Positions 7,034 through 11,955 of a stretch of 11,955 nt of DNA are shown piece after piece. The position numbers were made by a program, and so were the translations under genes. The stretch covers positions 1 through 11,955 of the forward strand of contig DASXZC010000718.1 in assembly GCA_036502165.1 (NCBI GenBank). The letters are read 5' to 3'. Under the pieces are notes generated by a model, which did no database searches, was not told the origin of the DNA, and saw only the letters and a list, made by a program, of their open reading frames with translations. The DNA is from F-183 sp036502165 (GTDB lineage: Bacteria; Acidobacteriota; Terriglobia; Bryobacterales; Bryobacteraceae). Positions within the stretch are counted from its first letter, which is position 1. Each line of letters starts with the position of its first letter.

Positions 7034-7566
7034 GCTTCGGCGGGAATTTCGACCTTCCGCGCCGCTCTCCATAATCGCTCGAGCTCATAAAACGCCCGCG
7101 CTTTTTCAGAGAAAACGTGCACGATGAAGTCGCCGTAGTCAGCGAGGATCCACTCGGCGTTGTCGAATCCTTCAACAGAATTCGCGTGCTCGCCGACTTT
7201 CCTGAGCGCGATGTCAACCTCTTCGGCGATGGCTTGCACCTGCTTCGGATTGGTTCCCGTCGCAAGAACGAAGAAGTCCGCGAACGAAGTGACTTCGCGT
7301 AGATCGAGCACTTGTACGTCGAGCGCCTTCTTCGATTCTGCGGCGCGCGCCGCTGTCAGCCACGCCGGCGGATGAGCGCCCACGGGTTGCGGTTCGGGAA
7401 CAGCCGGCGTGGTCGAGGCCGCGGCAGCCGCACTGATGGCCAGCGCCGGCTGCGGCGGTTTTCGACCCTTCCTTTGAGCTGCTTTTCTAGGGGCGGCTGC
7501 TGCGGTTTTGACGGGTCCTCGTCGAGCGGCCGGTTTCTTGCGAGGGGAGTTTTTGCGGGTAGCCAA
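7030..7566 (-). CDS. rsfS: Ribosome silencing factor RsfS (Iojap family) with basic N-terminal extension
   Basis: RsfS binds ribosomal protein uL14 on the large subunit and blocks joining of the subunits in poor nutrient conditions. The conserved core covers about residues 70-165 of 178, with the family signatures S-F-A-D-F-F-V-L-A-T-G-T (near 94-105) and F-D-N-A-E-W-I-L-A-D-Y-G-D-F-I-V-H-V-F (near 134-152). Usual family members are about 105-130 residues. Here some 65 residues rich in Lys, Arg, Ala and Pro precede the core, resembling a histone-H1-like disordered tail. The start given is TTG at 7566, the only start I find that includes the extension. An AGGAG lies 17 bases upstream, too far for a normal ribosome site, so the exact N-terminus is uncertain. 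It is not next to nadD or proA, the common partners. It is divergent from hpt and tail-overlaps glcF by four bases. Confidence 0.85.
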   Translation of the reverse strand: MATRKNSPRKKPAARRGPVKTAAAAPRKAAQRKGRKPPQPALAISAAAAASTTPAVPEPQPVGAHPPAWLTAARAAESKKALDVQVLDLREVTSFADFFVLATGTNPKQVQAIAEEVDIALRKVGEHANSVEGFDNAEWILADYGDFIVHVFSEKARAFYELERLWRAARKVEIPAEA

Positions 7567-7651
7567 TCGGGTGTTCGGGATCGCTCCTGGGCCTATCGTA
7601 CCACCCTGGAGTCGTGCGCCGTGGTCATCGATTCTGTGACAGACTACTTAA

Positions 7652-8173
7652 ATGTCCGCCACTCCGCACGTGTTCATCTCCGCGACTGAGATTCAAAAAC
7701 GAATTCAAGAACTGGGCGCTCAAATCGACGCCGACTATGCCGGATCGGGTCCTGTCTACCTGATCGCGATCTTGAAAGGCGCGTGCATCTTTCTCTCCGA
7801 TCTGGCGCGTGCGATGAAGACGCCTGCGCGGCTCGAGTTCATGGGAATCTCCAGTTACGGCAAAGGCAAGACGTCATCGGGACAAGTGAAAGTCACGAAG
7901 GATCTCGACGTTTCGATCGAAGGATTCGATGTAATCATCGTCGAAGACATTGTCGACAGCGGCGTGACGCTGAGCTACCTGATGCAATTGCTCGAACAAC
8001 GCAAGCCGAAAACGTTGCGGATCGCGACGCTGCTCGACAAGCCTGAGCGTCGCATGCGTCCCGTCGAGGTCACGTATTGCGGTTTCAAAATTCCGGATGA
8101 ATTCGTCGTCGGCTACGGTTTGGATTACGCTGAAGATTACCGGAATCTGGGGGATGTCTGCATTCTCGGGTGA
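7652..8173 (+). CDS. hpt: Hypoxanthine phosphoribosyltransferase
   Basis: Cytosolic purine-salvage enzyme that converts hypoxanthine (and often guanine) plus PRPP to IMP (GMP) and pyrophosphate. At 173 residues it has the standard bacterial length. Motifs in order: pyrophosphate-binding loop L41-K42-G43, the flexible-loop S-S-Y-G (near 71-74) that closes over the active site, the PRPP loop V-I-I-V-E98-D99-I-V-D-S-G-V-T whose acidic pair binds ribose and D102 acts in catalysis, and a C-terminal K-I-P-D-E-F-V-V-G-Y-G-L-D-Y that stacks on the base and binds magnesium. The ATG is preceded by GACTACTTAA with no Shine-Dalgarno, so initiation may be weak or use an atypical leader. It is divergent from rsfS across an 85-base gap and is followed after six bases by a YdeI-family gene. 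Confidence 0.95.
   Translation: MSATPHVFISATEIQKRIQELGAQIDADYAGSGPVYLIAILKGACIFLSDLARAMKTPARLEFMGISSYGKGKTSSGQVKVTKDLDVSIEGFDVIIVEDIVDSGVTLSYLMQLLEQRKPKTLRIATLLDKPERRMRPVEVTYCGFKIPDEFVVGYGLDYAEDYRNLGDVCILG
8169..8173 (+). promoter_or_regulatory. Ribosome binding site of the YdeI-family gene, overlapping the hpt stop
   Basis: GGTGA ends on the hpt stop codon and lies six bases before the ATG at 8180. It matches the downstream part of the AGGAGGTGA complement of 16S rRNA, suggesting translational coupling of the two genes. Confidence 0.45.
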
Positions 8174-8179
8174 CAAAAT

Positions 8180-8764
8180 ATGGAAGCGGAAGAGTCGCTC
8201 GAACTCGCTTCTCTCGAGCAGTGGGAACGATGGCTCCAATCGAATCACTCGCAATCGACGGGCGTTTGGCTGATCCTGAATAAGAAAACGGCGCGGACGA
8301 AACCGGCCGGGGTCGTGTTCAACTATTCCGACATTCTTGAAGCCGCGATTTCGTATGGTTGGATCGACGCGCGGCGCAAGTCCGCTAGTAGCACGACGTT
8401 CCTTCAGCGCTTCACGCCGCGCGGCAAGCGTAGCATCTGGTCGAAAATCAATTGTCAGAAGGCGAACGTCCTCATCGCAAACGGGCGCATGCATCCCGCC
8501 GGACTCGCTGAAGTCGAACGCGCCAAGCAGGACGGCCGCTGGGCTCGCGCTTATGACGGCCCCGCCACATCTGGCGTGCCGGATGATCTCGCTGCGGAAC
8601 TCGAGAAGAAGCCGAAGGCGCGTGCCTTCTTCGACACTCTCGACAGCCAGAACCGCTACGCAATCCTGTTTCGGCTGCAGACTGCGAAGAAAGCCGAGAC
8701 GCGTGCCCGGCGCCTCGCGACGTTCGTCGAGATGCTCGAGCAGCATCGCAAAATCTATTCCTGA
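8180..8764 (+). CDS. YdeI/OmpD-associated family protein
   Basis: A 194-residue soluble protein of the YdeI/OmdA family, widely annotated as bacteriocin-protection proteins, although the biochemical role is poorly defined. Recognised from the N-terminal W-E-R-W-L-Q-S-N-H-S-Q-S-T-G-V-W-L and the following K-K-T-A block, the S-Y-G-W-I-D-A-R-R-K motif (near 53-62), F-L-Q-R-F-T-P-R-G-K-R-S-I-W-S-K-I-N (near 74-91), G-R-M-H-P-A-G-L-A-E-V-E and the C-terminal A-R-R-L-A-T-F-V-E-M-L. This order of blocks is the family signature. No signal peptide or membrane segment. It begins six bases after hpt with a ribosome site on the hpt stop, so the two are co-transcribed, but no functional link is known. The gene ends 27 bases before the M13 peptidase. 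Confidence 0.88.
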   Translation: MEAEESLELASLEQWERWLQSNHSQSTGVWLILNKKTARTKPAGVVFNYSDILEAAISYGWIDARRKSASSTTFLQRFTPRGKRSIWSKINCQKANVLIANGRMHPAGLAEVERAKQDGRWARAYDGPATSGVPDDLAAELEKKPKARAFFDTLDSQNRYAILFRLQTAKKAETRARRLATFVEMLEQHRKIYS

Positions 8765-8791
8765 CACAGCCTATGCTGTAAAGAGGAACTC

Positions 8792-10834
8792 ATGCGAATC
8801 CTCTGCTTACTTCTTCTCGCGGCGGCATGCGCCACGGCGCAGACGGCTGAAACGCCGTTGACGACTTTGCCCTACACGCCGGGTCTCGATCAGAAATTCA
8901 TGGATAAGTCCGCCGACCCCTGCCAGGACTTCTTCCAATACGCCTGCGGCTCGTGGATCAAGATGAATCCCATCCCAGCCGATCAGGCGTTGTGGAATGT
9001 CTATGCGAAGCTTACCGATGAAAACGCCCGGTATTTGTGGGGAATTCTCGAACATCTCTCGCACGAGCAGGCATCGCCGGCATCGGCTCCTGAACGTGAG
9101 GTCGGCGCGTTCTACGCCGCTTGCATGGACGAACAGGGGATCGAAAAGGCCGGCCTCGCTGCGCTTGTCCCCGATCTTCGGCGACTCGCCGAAATCAAAT
9201 CAGTCAAGGAGATCCCCGCCATTCTCGGGAAGGAACATCTCGGATTTGCGGGTAGCGGCGACATGATGTTCGGCTATGGCTCCAATCAGGATTTTGCGAA
9301 TTCGAATGAGGTCATCTCGTTCCTCGGCGCCGGCGGCCTTGGACTTCCCGATCGTGATTACTACACGAAGACGGACAAGAAATCGATCGAGATCCGTGCT
9401 GATTACGCGTTGCACGTCGAGCGTATGCTCGCGCTGCTCGGGGATCCGCCAGCGGCCGCAAAAAGAGGGGCGGCCGACATCCTCAAGCTGGAAACGGAAC
9501 TCGCCGAGGCCTCCCTGACGCAAGTCGAAAAGCGCGATCCTTACAAGCTGTTCCACAAAATGTCCCGCGAGGATCTGCAGAAGATCACGCCGCACTTTGA
9601 CTGGAATGAGTACTTCGCGGCCCTTGGAGTCGCACCGAGCGTGGCCATCAATGTCACGGAACCGAAGTTCTTCGCGGAGCTCGCCACGCTGCTGGGGCAC
9701 ACCAAGATCGAAGTGTGGCGAACGTATTTACGCTGGCACGCGATCCACGAAGCGGCTCCGTATTTGAGTTCGCGGTTCGTCGATGCGAACTTCGATTTTT
9801 ATGGAAAGATCCTGAACGGCGTCCAACGGTTGAAGCCTCGCTGGAAGCGGTGCGTCCAATATACGGACGATCAATTAGGCGAAGCTCTCGGCCAAGTCTT
9901 CGTCGCGCGCACGTTCACGCCCGAGACCAAGCAGCGCGCGGTCGCGATGACGAAGGAAATCGAAACCGCAATGAAAGGCGAAATCGAGACGCTGCCGTGG
10001 ATGACCGCCGCGACCAAGCAGAAGGCGCTCGAGAAGCTGCACTCGATCGTGAATAAAATCGGCTATCCCGATCACTGGCGCGACTACAGTTCGATCGAGC
10101 TCAAGCGCGACGACTTCACTGGAAATGTCGAGCGGACCGTGGCATTCGAAAATCGCCGGCAGTTGCTGAAGATCGGCAAGCCGGTCGATCGTGGCGAATG
10201 GGGAATGACTCCGCCGACTGTGGATGCTTACTACAATCCGCAAATGAACGACATCAATTTTCCGGCGGGAGTTCTGCAACCGCCGCTGTTCGATCCGAAG
10301 ATGGATGACGCTCCGAACTACGGCGACACCGGTGGCACGATCGGCCACGAACTGACGCACGGCTTCGATGACGAAGGCCGCCACTTCGACGCCAAGGGCA
10401 ATTTGAAGGACTGGTGGAACGAAGATGACGCGAAGGCGTTCGAGCACAAAGCCAAGTGCATCGTCGACGAATATTCAGGATTCACCGCCGTCGACGACAT
10501 CAAGATCAATGGAAGCCTCACGCTCGGCGAAAACATGGCGGACCTCGGCGGCGAGTTGCTCGCCTACATCGCTTGGAAGCATGCGACCGAGGGAATGAAC
10601 CTGCAGCCGAGGGAAGGCTTCACGCCCGACCAGCGATTCTTCATCGGCTTCGCGCAGTGGGCGTGTGGCGATGAGAGGCCTGAGCGCAAGCGCGCGAACG
10701 CGATCACGGATCCGCACTCGCCCAACATATATCGCGTGAACGGCATTGTCTCGAACATGCCGCAATTCGCGGCCGCGTTCGCTTGTAAAGCCGGACAGCC
10801 GATGGTGCGCGCCCAGGCTTGCCGCGTCTGGTAG
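8792..10834 (+). CDS. Exported M13 (neprilysin/PepO) family zinc metallopeptidase
   Basis: Zinc oligopeptidase of 680 residues, the usual bacterial M13 length. A signal peptide is evident (basic M-R, hydrophobic core, likely cleavage after A-T-A at residue 16). A Cys at 13 after three alanines is a poor lipobox, so a soluble periplasmic or secreted form is more likely. The Peptidase_M13_N domain (about 45-420) begins with D-P-C-Q-D-F-F-Q-Y-A-C-G. The catalytic domain carries V-D-A-Y-Y-N-P substrate-binding motif and F-P-A-G-V-L, then H519-E520-L-T-H523 with zinc ligands H519 and H523 and general base E520. The third ligand is E580 in E-N-M-A-D-L-G-G, with D584 as its partner. It ends in the conserved C-R-V-W. 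A GAGG at 8783-8786 with a five-base spacer supports the ATG. It probably degrades extracytoplasmic peptides. Its end lies 10 bases from the convergent AHSA1 gene. Confidence 0.96.
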   Translation: MRILCLLLLAAACATAQTAETPLTTLPYTPGLDQKFMDKSADPCQDFFQYACGSWIKMNPIPADQALWNVYAKLTDENARYLWGILEHLSHEQASPASAPEREVGAFYAACMDEQGIEKAGLAALVPDLRRLAEIKSVKEIPAILGKEHLGFAGSGDMMFGYGSNQDFANSNEVISFLGAGGLGLPDRDYYTKTDKKSIEIRADYALHVERMLALLGDPPAAAKRGAADILKLETELAEASLTQVEKRDPYKLFHKMSREDLQKITPHFDWNEYFAALGVAPSVAINVTEPKFFAELATLLGHTKIEVWRTYLRWHAIHEAAPYLSSRFVDANFDFYGKILNGVQRLKPRWKRCVQYTDDQLGEALGQVFVARTFTPETKQRAVAMTKEIETAMKGEIETLPWMTAATKQKALEKLHSIVNKIGYPDHWRDYSSIELKRDDFTGNVERTVAFENRRQLLKIGKPVDRGEWGMTPPTVDAYYNPQMNDINFPAGVLQPPLFDPKMDDAPNYGDTGGTIGHELTHGFDDEGRHFDAKGNLKDWWNEDDAKAFEHKAKCIVDEYSGFTAVDDIKINGSLTLGENMADLGGELLAYIAWKHATEGMNLQPREGFTPDQRFFIGFAQWACGDERPERKRANAITDPHSPNIYRVNGIVSNMPQFAAAFACKAGQPMVRAQACRVW

Positions 10835-10844
10835 GCTTCCGCAG

Positions 10845-11312
10845 CTAGATCATGCCGTCCAACCGGACGTAGCTCGCTTCCATCCCGCGCTCCATGCCGC
10901 TCGCGAGCATCGTCGCGCGTGTCGCCTCATCCGGCAGCGACATCCGCATCGTCATCAGACAACCGCCGGAGTCATCAGGTTCGAACGTTGTTTCGACGTG
11001 GTTATCAGGCGTCGGATCCGGCAGGTGCATCCTCTCGATATGGACGATGCGGCTGAAGGGCTCGAGAGCCACATACTCTCCGGTCAGATGAAATCCATGA
11101 CCCTTCGCGTTCGCCCATTCATAGCGGAATTGGCCGCCGGGCCGCAGGTCAATGGAACAGACGGGCATCGTCCATCCGGGCGGTCCGAGTAGCCATTTCT
11201 GAACGATCGCGGGTTCTGTGTGAGCCCGGTACACCAGTTCCGGCTGGGCCGCGAAATGGCGGGTGACCACAATATTTCGGTCGCCTTCTGTCTTGAGTGT
11301 CATGGGAGTCAT
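10845..11312 (-). CDS. AHSA1/SRPBCC-domain protein
   Basis: A 155-residue cytosolic protein with the START/Bet v1-like (SRPBCC) fold of the AHSA1 family, named from the activator of Hsp90 ATPase but in bacteria usually of unknown ligand. Signs: I-V-V-T-R-H-F-A-A-Q-P-E-L-V-Y-R-A-H-T-E-P near the N-terminus, Q-K-W-L-L-G-P-P-G-W, the D-L-R-P-G-G-Q-F-R-Y-E-W strand, G-E-Y-V-A-L-E-P-F-S-R-I-V, and an E-T-T-F-E-P strand before the long C-terminal helix ending M-E-A-S-Y-V-R-L. This layout makes a deep hydrophobic ligand cavity in known structures. Its ATG overlaps the arsR stop (ATGA at 11309-11312), with GGAAG about nine bases upstream, so it is translated with the repressor. ArsR plus AHSA1 pairs are common in bacteria; the ligand or stress sensed is unknown. 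An in-frame Met three codons later is a less likely start. Confidence 0.9.
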   Translation of the reverse strand: MTPMTLKTEGDRNIVVTRHFAAQPELVYRAHTEPAIVQKWLLGPPGWTMPVCSIDLRPGGQFRYEWANAKGHGFHLTGEYVALEPFSRIVHIERMHLPDPTPDNHVETTFEPDDSGGCLMTMRMSLPDEATRATMLASGMERGMEASYVRLDGMI

Positions 11313-11671
11313 CGTTTGCGTCTTCCTTTCTTCGGCGGCTTCGCCTTCGATTCTTGTTGCATTTCTGCCAATACCTGGTCGAGCCTGTCGTAGTTCTCTG
11401 TGAGAGCCTTCCGCAGCAGATCGAGCCAGCGGTCCATAGCGTCGACTGCCGGTCTCGCCAGTTTGCAGGGCCGTTTCGCGCCATCTACGCGGCGTACGAT
11501 TAAGCCCGCGCCTTCGAGTACCTTCAAGTGCCTCGAGACCGCCGGCTGCGTCATCGCGAACGGTTCTGCGAGTTCCATCACGGTCGCCTCACCTTTGGCG
11601 AGCCGTGCCAGAATCGCCCGGCGCGTCGAATCGGCGAGAGCGAAGAAGGCGGTATCGAGATTGGGCTGCAT
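11309..11671 (-). CDS. ArsR-family winged-helix transcriptional repressor
   Basis: A 120-residue DNA-binding regulator with the ArsR/SmtB winged helix-turn-helix over about residues 5-75: F-F-A-L-A-D-S-T-R-R-A-I-L-A-R-L, then V-M-E-L-A-E-P-F and the recognition helix T-Q-P-A-V-S-R-H-L-K-V-L, and a wing with R-R-V-D-G-A-K-R. The rest is an amphipathic dimerisation helix followed by a very basic tail (K-P-P-K-K-G-R-R-K-R). Only one cysteine is present and the alpha-3 C-x-C metal site is absent, so it is not an arsenic or cadmium sensor of the classical kind. It resembles the subgroup that pairs with SRPBCC proteins. It overlaps the AHSA1 gene by four bases. A promoter with nested inverted repeats lies just upstream, consistent with autorepression. 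The Shine-Dalgarno is poor, since the bases before the ATG are GCCGCAACG. Confidence 0.92.
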   Translation of the reverse strand: MQPNLDTAFFALADSTRRAILARLAKGEATVMELAEPFAMTQPAVSRHLKVLEGAGLIVRRVDGAKRPCKLARPAVDAMDRWLDLLRKALTENYDRLDQVLAEMQQESKAKPPKKGRRKR

Positions 11672-11699
11672 CGTTGCGGCGGTACCTTATATGTTCACT

Positions 11700-11723
11700 A
11701 TGTTATATAACATGTTCGTTATA
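11700..11723. promoter_or_regulatory. Candidate ArsR operator: nested GTTATA inverted repeats
   Basis: A perfect 14-bp palindrome, ATGTTAT-ATAACAT, spans 11700-11713. A second inverted repeat, TATAAC-N6-GTTATA, spans 11706-11723 and shares one half-site with it. So GTTATA occurs three times in alternating orientation (11702-11707, 11706-11711, 11718-11723). ATGTTC also occurs at 11691-11696 and 11712-11717, 21 bases apart. The block occupies the -10 and spacer of the arsR promoter, where binding of a dimeric ArsR protein would exclude RNA polymerase. The repeats are seen; the binding is inferred. Confidence 0.65.
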
Positions 11724-11725
11724 GT
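11720..11725 (+). promoter_or_regulatory. Possible -10 element towards ruvB
   Basis: TATAGT matches five of six bases of TATAAT and points towards ruvB, which would give a leader of about 40 bases. The best upstream -35-like hexamer (TTCACT at 11694-11699) is 20 bases away, too far for a strong promoter. If real, it lies in the same operator region as the arsR promoter. Confidence 0.22.
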
Positions 11726-11773
11726 CAAGCAGAATCTTGGAGCTCGATGCGTTCCTGGTAACCTGATTTGAGG

Positions 11774-11955
11774 ATGAGTGAAGAGGGGATCGTCTCGCCC
11801 GCCTCCCGGGACGAGGAGCGTCAATTCGAAGCCGCGCTACGCCCGAGCCGCCTCGATGATTTCGCCGGTCAGACCAACGTCAAAGAGAACCTGAAAATCG
11901 CCATCGAGGCCGCCAATCGTCGCGGCGAGGCGATGGACCATGTGCTGCTCTACGG
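11774..11955 (+). CDS. ruvB: Holliday junction branch-migration ATPase RuvB, N-terminal fragment (3' truncated by window)
   Basis: The first 60 codons of RuvB, the hexameric AAA+ motor that with RuvA drives branch migration of Holliday junctions in recombinational repair. The translation shows the family opening: a variable acidic start (M-S-E-E-G-I-V-S-P), then L-R-P-S-R-L-D-D-F-A-G-Q (near residues 22-33), N-V-K-E-N-L-K-I-A-I-E-A-A and finally D-H-V-L-L-Y-G, which directly precedes the Walker A loop lying beyond the window edge. GAGG touches the ATG with no spacer, so the ribosome site is unclear; an in-frame TTG two codons earlier is an alternative. The gene faces away from arsR across an AT-rich gap of about 100 bases. 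No LexA-type box is recognised there. Confidence 0.93.
   Translation, partial: MSEEGIVSPASRDEERQFEAALRPSRLDDFAGQTNVKENLKIAIEAANRRGEAMDHVLLY

Larger units (their letters stand above)
11700..11728 (-). promoter_or_regulatory. Sigma-70-type promoter of the arsR-AHSA1 operon
   Basis: On the minus strand TTGACT (11728-11723) and TAACAT (11705-11700) are 17 bases apart, five of six and four of six matches to TTGACA and TATAAT. Transcription would start near 11693, giving a leader of about 20 bases before the ATG at 11671. The spacer and the -10 are filled by the operator-like repeats. An alternative -10 of TATAAC two bases closer is possible but gives a short spacer. Confidence 0.6.

Noticed and set aside
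7567..7651. Promoters for rsfS and hpt in their divergent 85-base gap
   Set aside because: TACGAT on the minus strand and TACTTA on the plus strand look like -10 fragments, but neither has a -35 at acceptable spacing, so no promoter is called.
7874..8767. 297-codon open frame on the minus strand across hpt and the YdeI-family gene
   Set aside because: Antisense to two well-recognised genes, no family motif, Arg-rich composition; a shadow frame.
8766..8779. ACAGC-CTAT-GCTGT small hairpin between the YdeI-family gene and the M13 peptidase
   Set aside because: Only a 5-bp stem, no T-run after it, and the M13 ribosome site follows at once; too weak to call a terminator.
8804..8830. Lipoprotein signal for the M13 peptidase
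   Set aside because: The Cys at residue 13 follows three alanines, lacking the usual Leu/Val/Ile at -3, while an A-T-A site for signal peptidase I follows directly.

Overview
The window reads as a stretch of ordinary bacterial chromosome. It is moderately GC-rich and densely packed, with short gaps and many start/stop overlaps. No RNA gene, insertion sequence, CRISPR array, attachment site or plasmid function is visible. The gene mix (secreted M13 metallopeptidase, paired MacB-type permeases, ArsR plus AHSA1 pair, YdeI/OmpD-associated protein, glycolate oxidase subunits, RuvB) would suit an Acidobacteriota (Solibacter/Bryobacter-like) genome. That placement is inference from general protein flavour, not from a marker gene. 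No stretch over 300 bases lacks a gene; the longest gap is about 100 bases.

Layout. (1) 1-1749, plus strand: the C-terminal half of an APC amino-acid permease overlaps by ATGA a fold-type-I PLP aminotransferase, a likely transport-plus-metabolism operon. (2) 1757-2116, minus strand: a small GRAM/PH-like protein, tail-to-tail with the aminotransferase and divergent from the next genes. (3) 2169-4659, plus strand: two consecutive MacB/FtsX-type ABC permeases one base apart, with no ATPase or adaptor gene in view. (4) A perfect 8-bp hairpin starts on the second permease's stop codon. It is followed by glcE and glcF (4708-7033), which overlap by 14 bases; the catalytic partner glcD is not beside them. 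(5) 7030-7566, minus strand: ribosome silencing factor RsfS with an unusual basic Ala/Pro/Lys-rich N-terminal extension. (6) 7652-10834, plus strand: hypoxanthine phosphoribosyltransferase, a YdeI/OmpD-associated protein and an exported M13 zinc peptidase. (7) 10845-11671, minus strand: an ArsR-family repressor and an AHSA1/SRPBCC protein overlapping by ATGA. (8) 11774 to the end, plus strand: the beginning of ruvB.

The clearest regulatory structure is the AT-rich gap between arsR and ruvB. Three GTTATA half-sites in alternating orientation, including a perfect 14-bp palindrome, lie inside a good sigma-70 promoter for arsR. This suggests direct autorepression and perhaps an effect on ruvB. 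I see no convincing undescribed multi-gene system. The points that merit a second look are this operator, the glcEF pair without glcD, the permease pair without an ATPase, and the RsfS extension.
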